Below, piece after piece: positions 11,600-21,553 of a stretch of DNA of 64,000 nucleotides. The translations under genes were made by a program, and so were the position numbers. A model generated the notes under the pieces. It did no database searches. It was not told the DNA's origin and saw nothing but the letters and a program-made list of their open reading frames with translations. The stretch covers positions 14,479,867-14,543,866 of the forward strand of contig OU342630.1 in assembly GCA_910589415.1 (NCBI GenBank). The letters are read 5' to 3'. The DNA comes from Malachius bipustulatus. Its lineage: Eukaryota > Arthropoda > Insecta > Coleoptera > Melyridae. Position 1 is the first letter of the stretch; each line of letters begins with the position of its first letter.

Positions 11600-12430
11600 C
11601 AGATTTTTGCTTTAATTCATACAAGTTTCACAAAACATTTGACTATTCTTCATATTAACAGGAACACCTTCCAGAACATTATTTCGAAACATCTCGAACA
11701 ATGTCTTATAATTTACATGACCAAACCGTCTATGCCAAATCTACCTATCATCTTCGTTATCATGCATGGCAATAACTGCTAAATCTTTTGGTAAATATGA
11801 TAAAACCATTTCATATAACTTTTCAGTTCTGTCAACTGACATGTAACGTTTATTTTGATGACACACACTTGCATTTTGCATTACCATTTTCAAATATTAT
11901 TTTGAAACCTTTTTGTTCCAATCTTTGCACCGACAATAAATTACATTTTAAAGTCTTGATATATAAAGTACATCAGTCATTTCAATGAACTGATTATCTA
12001 CATATAGTTTAATCTTCCCTTTCATATTGGCTTCTAATGTGTGACCATCTTTAGCAACAGTAATAATTACTGGACTTCTTAATTTTTCAGTTTCATAAAA
12101 GTACTTCAGATTATTCACCATATGTTCTGAGGCTCCAGAATCTAGCATCCAACTCATTTCATCTGTACTGTAGTGTTTCTCATTTTCATTCGTTTGTCCC
12201 ATTTTCGCTACAAAACTTATATTTTCATTCTTCTCGCATAAATTAGCTGTTGGTTTATATCTATTTTGGTGATTTTGGTTCACTTGGTAACTTCGGTTGG
12301 AATTTCTGTTTTCATAGCTGTTATTAAATCTTCGGTTTTCGTTATTACTTGCCTGTTTTAAATGTCTACTTTCAAATTTTCGGTGGCCTATTCCTCCACA
12401 ATTAAAACAAGTAATTCTTGTAACAGGTCT
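11600..12430 (-). pseudogene. Copia zinc knuckle, protease and GAG-pre-integrase remnant
   Basis: On the minus strand a CCHC knuckle (CFNCGGIGHRKFES; its last Cys is replaced by Ser) is followed by a spacer rich in Asn and Arg. The aspartic protease block WMLDSGASEHMVNN contains DSGA. Downstream are frameshifted GAG-pre-integrase pieces (LLSVQRLEQKGFKIIFENG; WHRRFGHVNYKTLFEMFRN). Several frame changes and stops lie below about 11950. The missing downstream domains mark a deletion or truncation. Confidence 0.8.
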
Positions 12431-12544
12431 TGAGCTAAAAGCAGTAGACGAACTCCGAGTATAATGACTTGGCTGGATTTTATGTTACCGTTTATTAAAT
12501 TCATCCATTAGCCTTGCCTTGACACACTCTAAACTCAATTTATC

Positions 12545-13060
12545 CTACTCTACAGTTTCTAATGCTGCCACGATTGCTTCATAAGACTTTGGTAAGCTTA
12601 ATAGTAAATGATACACCACATCAAGTTCTTCGACTTTTGCACCTGCTTCTTTCACTTCTCGAACAGTCTTATCAAAATTCAACAGATAACTACTCATGTT
12701 TTCATTATCATTGTATCTCATCATCAAAAGTTTCTTCCTTGCATATAATTGATTGGATATACTAGATCTCTCAAACAATTTCACCAATGTATCAAATATA
12801 TCCTTAGCATTCCTTTTATCTTTAATATGCTCTAACTGTGAATCAGCTATATGATTAAGTATTATAGCTTTACATTTCTTCTCTTGATTTTTAAAAGCTG
12901 CCTTCTCTTTTTCATCTTTTGCTTGCTGCATCAAAACTTAGCAACTGGTTTCAATAAAACATTTTAAATCATACTGGTCCAAAATTGCTTCTATTCTAAA
13001 TTTCCAGCTGCCAAAATTATTTCCATCAAAAACACACAATTTAAATTTTTCTTCTTCCAT
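12545..13060 (-). pseudogene. Copia gag remnant with premature stop
   Basis: The frame starts at 13060 with MEEEKFKLCVFDGNNFGSW, the typical opening of Copia gag. It is interrupted by an in-frame TAA shortly after FIETSC, near 12938, and then resumes MMQQAKDEKEKAAF. The later part contains the UBN2-type gag signature (LYARKKLLMMRYNDNENM; LLLSLPKSYEAIVAALETV). The stop and the missing pol show that this copy is dead. Confidence 0.85.
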
Positions 13061-13460
13061 TCTCTATTTAAATTATATTCTTTGTCCTGTTGTCCTGTCG
13101 TACTGGGCCCATAACCTTTTGACGATTGAGGACTTATTCAGGACAAGAAGAGCAAAAAATGAACTCAAAAATATTTAATAACTATACGACACTTCATAAT
13201 TAATCATAACTTGTTTACATTACTAAAAACAAACTTGCCTAACAACGACAACCCATCTACTTGATCATACCTACATTTTATATTATATTATTATATTCAA
13301 CATAAATTCCTAAAATTTCTATAACAATTTTTGACCGCATTATTAAAGGAATTGAACTGAAATTTTTAGAGTAAGCAACTACACTAATATGATATAACAT
13401 ATAACCTTGAAAAAGTTCAACAACCTAATTTCCAAAATGGGATAATCATAGTCAATAATA

Positions 13461-13865
13461 TAGTAGGATTAACTTTAAAAAGTCAGATGTGACGTCACAC
13501 TAACCGTCCGAATTAATATTTTTAATTTCACCAGAAAATGTCAAACAGTTACTTGTCAAGTTGTGAACGAGCGTAAATTATTGAAGGAATCATTCAAACA
13601 ACGAATTGAACCGCTTACGTCAGTTTGAGAGCCACTGACAACTACATAAAATTTATTCACGTAATGACATTCTATCCTCTGTGTTGTGCATTTAATTCTC
13701 ATTCAAAACCAATGTTGACGTATACTTATTTATGCGGGATGGAGTGTTTAGACAAACTGGACGGTTACTATAAAAACCACGTATATGAAACAAAATAAAT
13801 CGAACTATCAAATGGAGGTGTATTCTTAATCGATACGTATGACTTTTTAGACTTTATTGGACTAT
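13461..13865. repeat. ~405-bp dispersed repeat, copy 2
   Basis: This is near-identical to 9691-10096, including the TGACGTCA palindrome and the AAAAAGTCA / TGACTTTTT inner ends. Its host DNA (13320-13460 and 13866-13950) resembles the repeat at 5880-6400, so the insertion splits that older element. There is no ORF. Confidence 0.75.
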
Positions 13866-14967
13866 AACCATCATAGTTAAATAACGCATAAACATAGACT
13901 CTATTTATGCGATTAATGCGCAAGAAGGCTTTTTTTTAATTTTATTAATTAATTTCATTAATTTAATTATATTTCAGAAAACTTTGAATTATTACACTAT
14001 AGATTACACAAGAGGAATTCCAAGGTAAGATTTGAAATATTGCATTCCCGCTAAAACAGATATAGATAGCGGAAATGGAAATCCATTTCCGCTACACACC
14101 TACAAGCCTGACGCTTTACTCTCGTCCTGGAACTTCACACAAACAAACCCTTGGAAAGCTTCTGGAAGCGATACCAAGCTCTATTCCCTATTCCGGGCCT
14201 GCGGAATTGGGATTAGAGGCAGCACCTGAGGCTGTTTACCATGTATGTGTTTACCATACGTGTGAGATTGATTCTCAATCTGGTTCACATGTCGATACCG
14301 TAGCCCAGAGATGAGGGGGATCCCCGAGGGATTGTTGTGCATTTGCAGCTTAGTTTATATCAATATGGGTTCATTTCGAACTGACCAGTTATAGGAAAAA
14401 TGCAAAAAAAACATGATGAATATTAGCTTCAAACATGATATCTTTGGTATACATAAGAAAAAAATTAATTCACCATCGCTCTATGAATGTTGATTTTACT
14501 TAAAAAATTTGAGAGCTGCTTTTATTACGCAGTGTCGAGGGAAAATTTCCAAAGCATATTTACATAATAAACATCTAATAAACATCGATCTATAAAAGTC
14601 GCTTGCAAGCTTGTTCATCTTTATAGAGATCCAATATTGAGTCACAAAGAAAGCCATATCACATAGGACTATCGATGCATGCCGTCCTTGGATGGGGTTG
14701 CTAGGCACTGGCAAAATTAAGACTTAAATGGTAGAATTTTAAGCAGGATTTATGTATATTTAATAATCAATAGTTATTGCATTGACCAGATATTGATCTG
14801 AGAACATTCTTATTACTGTCGTCTGCAAATTCTGTCAAGTAGGTATATCTTTTGATATTTCTAAGCTGTGTATTGTTTTAAATTTTTCACAACTTCCACA
14901 ATTTTTCCATTTTTATTAAATGGAAATTTGTTTAATTATAGTTTAAACAGTGAGTATTCATATCCAT
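13866..14967. other. Intronic DNA, no recognisable gene
   Basis: The tail of the 5845-type repeat ('gcgcaagaaggctttttttt') ends near 13940. The stretch 14030-14330 is GC-richer and has two overlapping open frames on the plus strand, but neither shows a known domain and their starts are arbitrary. The rest is AT-rich. I see nothing else. Confidence 0.35.
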
Positions 14968-15570
14968 TAGTGAATGGTTTTCACAGTTTGAGTTTAAACT
15001 GAGTAGCCTATTATGAGTTACAAACTAGAGTGTTTCCTAGAAAAGTCACAGACACACAAACCGGGTGACAGACATTTTAGCGGACACACTTTCCAGATAC
15101 TTACTCAAAATTAATAAAATTTATATTTTCAATATAAATTGTATTATTTTCGTAAGTAATAAGTGAAAATCACCATTTTCCATTTTCAAAGCAGTTCACA
15201 TTGCAAATGGCTCAAGATATCAGATAACGGTTTATATGTCCATATCTTAATTTTTCACGTGGTATCCTATGGTGTGGATGAAATAATTGCTATACAGGGT
15301 GATGCAAAATCTGATAAAATTATGAAGAATCTGATAATTTTCATCACCCTGTACAACAATTTCGTCCACATTATAGGATACCTATACCACGTAAAAAATA
15401 AGTTAGGAAAATGTAAACCGTTTTCCGACATTTGAAGCCGCTTTGCATTGTGAACTGCTTTGAAAATGGCAAAGGACGATTTTTACTTGGTTATAACTCA
15501 TAAGTTACTTACATACTCAGTTTAAGCCCCAACTGTGAAAACCATTCTTAGTGAATTTTCTCAGACAATC
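14968..15570. mobile_element. Palindromic element interrupted by a retrotransposon 3' end
   Basis: The arms run from about 14968 ('gtgaatggttttcacag') to the mirror near 15555 ('ctgtgaaaaccattcttagtgaa'). The centre, 15296-15355, is a hairpin of CAGGGTGATG...and CATCACCCTG. The left arm is interrupted at 15027-15160 by an unrelated 130-bp block that is absent from related copies at 44741-45589 and 50456-51327. Outer ends with CAGGGTG are not clear on this copy. Confidence 0.7.
15027..15160 (+). repeat. Short 5'-truncated copy of the 3' end of the element ending at ~21550
   Basis: This segment matches 21408-21540 (shared start AGAGTGTTTCCTAGAAAAG and end TATTATTTTCGTAAGT). It sits inside an arm of the palindromic element 14968-15570. 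The 21-kb copy continues into (TAA)n, and here only 'taat' follows. The pattern, the same 3' end with different 5' truncation points, is the signature of target-primed retrotransposition. Confidence 0.75.
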
Positions 15571-15904
15571 TAAAAATGTAATAACATACAGGAAAATGGT
15601 TTGCCGTACAGCGATATTGGGTCACCTTGCATTGCTGAAAATAATTTTAGGCTATAGGTCTCTAGCTATGGGCGAGTCGCTAGAAAAGAGCAACGCACTA
15701 ATGTTGGACCCTGTATTATTTTCAAAATACTGGAAAAATCCTTCGCAATTGGGTGCGTGAACAATACATGTGAAAGAAAGTCAATAAATGAAGACATCGA
15801 TAAAACAGGCATTGATAATGAAATGAATAGTTTATCAGTTTTGAAGCGAATACTTTACAAATTTAGGTGTAAGGCATTTTTAATTGGAATACACGTTCAC
15901 TGCA

Positions 15905-16590
15905 GGAGGATCCCCCTATGACGCACTAGAAGCGATGCATGAGTGGAGGTATCGTTGACAGGCTGTATTTCTTGGTAAACACACCCCTTGGAATATTCCA
16001 AAGTGATGCTGTTCTATACATGAAACAGTTCTATGTATACTAGGAGTAGCGAGCTGAGCGTATTAGAGATGAACTGTTGCGGTTCGACGTATATTTCTGC
16101 CAGCCTTATTCAAGATGGGATGAAACAGGTCACGTCTTTCAAACATTTCTGTAAAAATATCTGCAAAACAGGTTCAGGTCAGCTGCTTTTCTTCGATGTT
16201 CAAGACTATACATTTTTTTGTCAAATCCGGATCCTAGATCAAGTGGATGGCTCTTGACATTCAAGAGCCATCAAGGAAAGCAATTTCAAAATATGTTTAA
16301 GAACTGAGCTCTAAACATGTGGGCAGTACTCAAAATCAAAGGATGGACGGATTTGACCCTGTGAAAGAGGAGAGGCTGTTGAGCTGTATAAAATTTATTT
16401 TGTGGGGAAAAAGGTTCCAAGTTTTTGAAATGCACTCTTCGCTAAACTTGCAACGTGGTCACCTGCAATGCCAAGACATGTTCATTTTGAGGCTCACGCC
16501 AACTAAACGTAGAGAGGACGAGGGAGGGAGAAAGTGTCCCGCCATCACCATGCCTGGCTCGGAAACATTGACCAAAACGTAGAGATCGAG
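15905..16590 (-). pseudogene. Decayed non-LTR reverse-transcriptase C-terminus (same family as 23.7-27 kb)
   Basis: The minus strand aligns by eye along its length with plus-strand 26270-26945. It contains a VMAGH-like segment near 16540, an LRLVGVSL-type segment, and a segment resembling CTCATGCATCGCT...GCGTCATAGGG near 15915-15950 (RC of 'ccctatgacgc'). Many stops and frame changes are present. The coding regions of reverse transcriptase and endonuclease upstream of this point are absent, so it is a 5'-truncated, old insertion in the opposite orientation to its relative. Confidence 0.75.
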
Positions 16591-17904
16591 TTAAAAATAT
16601 TAATTATAATAAGTTAACAAGATTTTCCTTACGAAAATCTTGGCCTGCCGGCGGCGTCGGGCCTTCGGCCCTCCATGGCGGGCCTTCGGCCCGTAGTGTC
16701 AGTAGATCCCAGTCAAAGTTGAAATTTGTCATCAGTTGTTATTTTTTAATTGCAGTTTTTCTATATCAGTACGGCCCAGCAGTAGATTCCCCGTCAAAGT
16801 TAACGCCTGCCACCTCCTTTTTTGTGACTATTTTTTCTATATTGCTCCTGAAGGACCAATATGTGAACTTACGAAAATTCGCGTGGAAGTTATAGATTCG
16901 CGTAAAAAGTTACTTTCGTGTTAGTTTGAGTCGAGGGTGGGGGACGTGACCCTTTTCTTAGCCACACGCGAGTACCTCCGTGATCTTATTTGGATCACCG
17001 CGAACAGATTTACATCGAAAAATGTGCGAAAGACCATTGAAAATTTTCGCTTCCAACCGACTTTGGCCGAATCGCACGCCATTTTATTAAAATCGTTCAA
17101 CCAAAGTCGGCGGTTATATTAAACAGAAGTTAATATATGCAACTGAAGCAAATTAGTGCACGACATTTGAACTCTTACCGGAAAGTCAATTTTTGCGAAC
17201 GTAAACTTTGAAATTTCGTCAAAATACTCGGCCATTTTCGATCCGTTGTAGCGTCGCCATTTTTGAAACTTCAGCGAAAAAAAATGAAAATTGTGACAAA
17301 AGAATTCTTCGAATACCAAGCGCAAGTCATCCCCGAGTCTCTGTACCCGGAAATTGCGAAGAAAAAAATTTCCGAATTTTTGCTAATTTTCTCGTATTTT
17401 TCAGTGCGCATTTTTTCAAATTTTAATACAATAATCACTTCAAATTATTAGTGAAAGACTAATAGTACGTCGCAATTAATTGTAAAAACAATTATTAAAA
17501 AAATGCATAAGAAAAAACAGAAATTAAGCCGTTACCCGAACAGTAGCCGCGCATATTATGGTTACCTATACCGGACGTAATGATAATAATAGCGGGGACG
17601 ATCAGCGAACGAGGCCGGCTTCGACGGGTCAAGAAGACACGAGCCGTCGCCGGCATTGCCGGGAACGTACCTATAGTACATATTGATTTCTTAAAATTGT
17701 CATATCTTCGTTTTTAAAAGACCAATGTGGATCATTTTTTCACAGTCATTTTGGCAAATCAATTGTCGTTGCAACTGTCCTTCTAATTTTCCCAATCGTC
17801 CATAAAGAATACGACAAAAAAAATAAAAAAGGATTAATTTATCGATTTATTAATAAAAATAAAAGTGTAAGCTAATTTTCGAGCAGCGAAAAACTTTTTT
17901 ATTT

Positions 17905-17907
<3 letters not shown>
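16591..17907 (+). repeat. Left part of an unnamed, possibly retrotransposon-derived element
   Basis: This block is richer in GC and CpG than the neighbourhood. It opens with hairpin AAGATTTTCCTTACGAAAATCTT at about 16618 and carries two copies of the perfect hairpin GGGCCTTCGGCCC at 16659-16671 and 16680-16692. A plus-strand frame near 16840-17120 is open over two pieces separated by one stop, without a recognisable domain. It may be one element with 20639-21553, split by the non-LTR element between them; that joining is inference. Confidence 0.4.
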
Positions 17908-17964
<57 letters not shown>

Positions 17965-17965
17965 T
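17908..17965. repeat. (AAT)n microsatellite: 3' tail of the minus-strand non-LTR element
   Basis: A run of about 18-19 AAT units directly abuts the 3' UTR of the minus-strand reverse-transcriptase element. On that strand it reads (ATT)n, the usual tail type for CR1/Jockey-like elements. Confidence 0.85.
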
Positions 17966-18165
17966 TTATTGTCCAACAGATTTACAATCCAATTACAGGA
18001 CAATAGTTCAGATCAAGTAGCAAAATGATAAAGACAATGACAAAGATACACAAAATCAAAATCAAGAGCAATATAAATTATACAAGCAAAAATAACAAGA
18101 TACTCATGAACAGCAGTGCAAAAAAAAAGAAAAAAATCAATCACAAAACGCACTTGTTCCCATGG

Positions 18166-20601
18166 TCACAAGTACCGCGCTGCGATCTCTATTATGCTAT
18201 GCAGCTCACTCGTATTCAGATCACAATGAGCTGAAATTTGATTAAAGTTTGCTGACATAAAATAAACAGGCGATTTAATGAGCGCATTGGATCTAGGAAC
18301 ACGCAGCGAGAAGGTCTTAATTCCTCTTAAGTTTACAGAGGGAATATGAAAATCAAACAGTGACATAATTGAGGAACAATCTATGTGACCATGAAAAAGC
18401 AAGTACAAAAATTTGACCGCTGCAAGTCTCCGACGTTTCTGAAGTGACACGAAATCAAATTTATTTAACAGGACATCATAGTCAAAGCCTCTCTGCGGAT
18501 ATTCACGGAATAATCCGTAGTTCAGAAACTTCAGAAACCTTCTCTGAACACGTTCGATATCATTGATTTGACAAAAGTATAAAGGTGACCATACAAGACT
18601 ACAGTATTCGAGTTTCGATCTTACATAAGAGTAATACAAAACCTTTAGAGTATGTTCGTTGCTGAAATCTCTACAATTTCTACAAAAAAATCCAAGCATC
18701 CTAATGGACGATTTAGTTACACTAGAGATGTGGTCCGAGAAGGAAAGATGACTGTCAAAGATGACGCCTAGATCTCTAATAGAACTGGTGCGTTTAAGGA
18801 CTATAGATTTGAAAACATAATCAAATAGGAGAGGATTTTTCTTTTTTGTGTATGTAAGAACCTGGCACTTGTTGACATTCATATTAATATTATTAGAGCC
18901 GCACCATTCTTCCAGTCTGTTGATTGTCTCCTGCATGATAAGACAGTCATAATGACTTCTGATTATAGAAAAAATCTTTAAGTCGTCCGCAAAGAGCAGC
19001 TTGGGTATGTGGATAATGTCCGCTACATCATTAATAAATAATAAAAACAGCAACGGACCCAAGTTTGATCCCTGCGGAACACCAGACGATGGTGAAAAGA
19101 ACTCGGAACTATAGCCATTATACGTTACGTATTGTCGACGATCCGATAAATACGAGGAGAAAAAGCATAACAAATCTGAACTGAAACCTAAATTGCGAAG
19201 CTTGGTTAGCAGAATATTATGATCGATTCTGTCGAAAGCCTTCGAAAAGTCAGTGTAAACGACATCCACCTGCATTTGATCGTCCAGCGCTGCAGCTACA
19301 TATTGTGTGAAGTACGACAGATTCGTGACAGTAGAACGCTTTTCCATAAAACCATGCTGAAATGGTGTAATGAACTGATGAACCACAGGATAGATGCACG
19401 AATACAGAGACATCTCGAAGACCTTCGCAAAATTATTCAGAATAGAAATTGGCCTATAATTGACGATTAACGCGGGATCGCCGTTTTTCAGAACAGGGCA
19501 CACTCTCGCGGTCTTCCATATATTTGGGAATGTTGAGGTTTTGAGTGACAAATTAAATATGTATGTTAGAGGCTCGACAAACACGTCACCACAGTCCCTA
19601 ACCAGATAACCGGGGACCTGATCAGAGCCTGCAGTTGCCCTATTTCCCAATCTACCTATAGCCCCGCTGACATCATCGCTAGACAATTGTGAAAGTTTTA
19701 CGAACAGAGAAGTAAGGTTGGATTCGATATTATGTACACCATCAGATGCAGAAGTGTCAGTTAGATAAACACTATTAAAATAGCGAGTAAAGCTGTTAAC
19801 AATATCAGTGGGATCACTATGCGTCACACCACTAGCATCGGTCAAAGTACTTGGAATTCTGGAGGTACCTTTCTTGCATCGTATGTACTGCCAAAATTTT
19901 TTTGGATCCTTCTTCAAACTGTCTTCCATCCCACGAAGATAAAACATATATGCATTTTTTATTTTGACCTTAATTCTAGCTCTAAGATCTTTAAAGATCA
20001 CGTAATGAAATTCCCTACCAGTCCGCTTGTAGGTATCATGAAGTCTGTGTTTCAGTTTTATATCATTTATAATATCATTATTGTACCAGGGAGGGTACGA
20101 ATGAATGCTGGATTTTCTACTATAACGTGGTACAAATTTATCGAATACTGAATATATTATTTCATAAAAACACGAGCAAGCTTTGTTGACTTCCTTCAAC
20201 TCATAAATTCTAGACCAGTCTTGACTGAGCAGAGCCCCGTACAGTCCTAGGAAATCAGCCTTTCTAAAATTATATTTTGCATCAACAAAATTACAGGGAA
20301 AGCGCTCATTTCTGGATACTCCAAAATCAAATTCTACATGTAAAGATGGGTGATAAAAATCTTCTGGAACAAATGGAAAATCGTAACGCGAGACCAAACA
20401 TTCGACATTACCAATGATCAGGTCCAGCGTACGGGAATCTCTATTTAGAATATGATTAAATTGCTTGAAGTTATGGTAATCTAAAAAGCTACTTAATATA
20501 CCACTTCTGGCTCCAACACCAGAACCCTCGTTCCAGTCAGGAATATTGAAATCGCCGAATATCAAGACATTATTTATATCAATCAAACAGTTACACAACA
20601 T
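18166..20601 (-). CDS. Non-LTR retrotransposon ORF2 (endonuclease remnant and reverse transcriptase), 811 codons intact
   Basis: The protein would copy element RNA into DNA at a nicked target. Visible motifs are GDFN at residues 16-19 and SRTLDLII at 56-63 (the second half of the endonuclease), YPPWYN near 170, reverse-transcriptase VYTDFSKAFDRID at 448-460, SGVPQGS at 506-512, and FADD at 537-540. The catalytic acidic residues D451 and DD539-540 are present. After the palm comes a typical C-terminal region (LGVIFDSHLSFSDH; VQRRFLKF). There is no RNase H domain, which fits CR1/Jockey clades. The true N-terminus (ORF1 and the front of the endonuclease) is missing, so the Met is only the first one in frame. 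Clade placement beyond the superfamily is uncertain. Confidence 0.9.
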   Translation of the reverse strand: MLCNCLIDINNVLIFGDFNIPDWNEGSGVGARSGILSSFLDYHNFKQFNHILNRDSRTLDLIIGNVECLVSRYDFPFVPEDFYHPSLHVEFDFGVSRNERFPCNFVDAKYNFRKADFLGLYGALLSQDWSRIYELKEVNKACSCFYEIIYSVFDKFVPRYSRKSSIHSYPPWYNNDIINDIKLKHRLHDTYKRTGREFHYVIFKDLRARIKVKIKNAYMFYLRGMEDSLKKDPKKFWQYIRCKKGTSRIPSTLTDASGVTHSDPTDIVNSFTRYFNSVYLTDTSASDGVHNIESNLTSLFVKLSQLSSDDVSGAIGRLGNRATAGSDQVPGYLVRDCGDVFVEPLTYIFNLSLKTSTFPNIWKTARVCPVLKNGDPALIVNYRPISILNNFAKVFEMSLYSCIYPVVHQFITPFQHGFMEKRSTVTNLSYFTQYVAAALDDQMQVDVVYTDFSKAFDRIDHNILLTKLRNLGFSSDLLCFFSSYLSDRRQYVTYNGYSSEFFSPSSGVPQGSNLGPLLFLLFINDVADIIHIPKLLFADDLKIFSIIRSHYDCLIMQETINRLEEWCGSNNINMNVNKCQVLTYTKKKNPLLFDYVFKSIVLKRTSSIRDLGVIFDSHLSFSDHISSVTKSSIRMLGFFCRNCRDFSNEHTLKVLYYSYVRSKLEYCSLVWSPLYFCQINDIERVQRRFLKFLNYGLFREYPQRGFDYDVLLNKFDFVSLQKRRRLAAVKFLYLLFHGHIDCSSIMSLFDFHIPSVNLRGIKTFSLRVPRSNALIKSPVYFMSANFNQISAHCDLNTSELHSIIEIAARYL

Positions 20602-20638
20602 GTCAAAAAAGTTTTCGAATTCTGCAATGGTAACATTT

Positions 20639-21553
20639 TAGTTTAAAGTACATACATAATCGAGATGAAATAAAGTCGAGACTTCAAATTATGTGTTGAA
20701 GAAAAAAAATTTTACATAAGTTGAACTATGTCGTCGATGGAGGGAGATATATTCGAAACACGTCTGAACCGTCTCAATGTCCTGCCGAAGTTTTTCCGAA
20801 TTTTGACAGTTTTTCCAACGGTTAAGGAAAAAAACTATATCAATCTTTTTTGTAGGCAAAGGTCGTCTCTATCGTAAAGCTTTGTTATTTTCCCGATCGG
20901 TCGAATAAATTTTGAAAAAAATTCGAAAAAATCGAAAAATCATGCGAAAAGAGTATATTCCATTCTTTGAGGGCCGATTACCGCTCGCCTAATTATTTTT
21001 TCGAAAAACGATCTCTACAAAGTTTGTACGTCCGTTCTTTCCCCAAGTAACTGTACTAGCAGAATCCGTCCGCGATGTACCGTTACCGAGAAACAAATCC
21101 TTATGTCGGGACGTTTTTAAAAAAATACGGCCCTGAACGGGGGTCTTAAAATTCTCGGATCCGGCCCATTTTCAATAGGTCGTATTTGGGGGTCCCCAGG
21201 TACGTCCCCACCGAGTTTCATCCCGATCGGTACAACTTTCGGACACTTAGAGTGTTTCCTAGGCGATTCCCGAAAAAACCCGAAATTCCCGAAAAAAAGA
21301 CACTTCCCGGTAACGGATCCCGCTCATTTTCAATAGGCATCGCGGGACCGTGCGCCTCTTCGATCGAGCCAAATTTCAACTTTCCCAGATGAAAACCGGC
21401 GACTGTAGAGTGTTTCCTAGAAAAGTCACAGACCCACAGACCGAGCGACAGACATTTTAGCGGCCACAGTTTCCAGATACTTACTCAAAATTAATAAAAT
21501 TTATATTTTCAATATAAATTGTATTATTTTCGTAAGTTAATAATAATAATTAG
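20639..21553 (+). repeat. Unnamed retrotransposon-like 3' region ending in (TAA)n
   Basis: This GC-richer, non-coding block contains recurring phrases such as 'atcccgatcggt', 'cccgaaaaaa' and 'agagtgtttccta' (21250 and 21408). It finishes with a short (TAA)n tail near 21540. Its last ~130 bp are shared with 15027-15160. This suggests the 3' UTR of a non-LTR element, perhaps RTE-like. I do not recognise its coding region. Confidence 0.5.

Larger units (their letters stand above)
11600..13320 (-). mobile_element. Truncated Ty1/copia retrotransposon fragment
   Basis: Reading on the minus strand there is a candidate primer-binding region (TTATGGGCCCAGTACG near 13100-13120), gag, a CCHC zinc knuckle, an aspartic protease and a GAG-pre-integrase remnant. 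Integrase core, reverse transcriptase and RNase H are absent. The fragment stops near 11600 inside a repeat related to 5845-6400. The 5' LTR may be part of 13125-13320, but no second LTR is available to confirm it. Confidence 0.8.
17908..20638 (-). mobile_element. 5'-truncated CR1/Jockey-superfamily non-LTR retrotransposon
   Basis: The minus-strand element runs from within the endonuclease domain, just after an in-frame TAA near 20638, to a short 3' UTR (18165-17966) and an (ATT)n tail. The truncation point falls inside the apurinic endonuclease domain, as expected for incomplete target-primed reverse transcription. The retained ORF has no stop or frameshift, so the insertion is young or was recently active. 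It splits the unnamed GC-richer element around it. Confidence 0.9.

Noticed and set aside
14032..14314. Two overlapping plus-strand frames at ~14.1 kb
   Set aside because: No recognisable domain; the open length is compatible with local GC composition.
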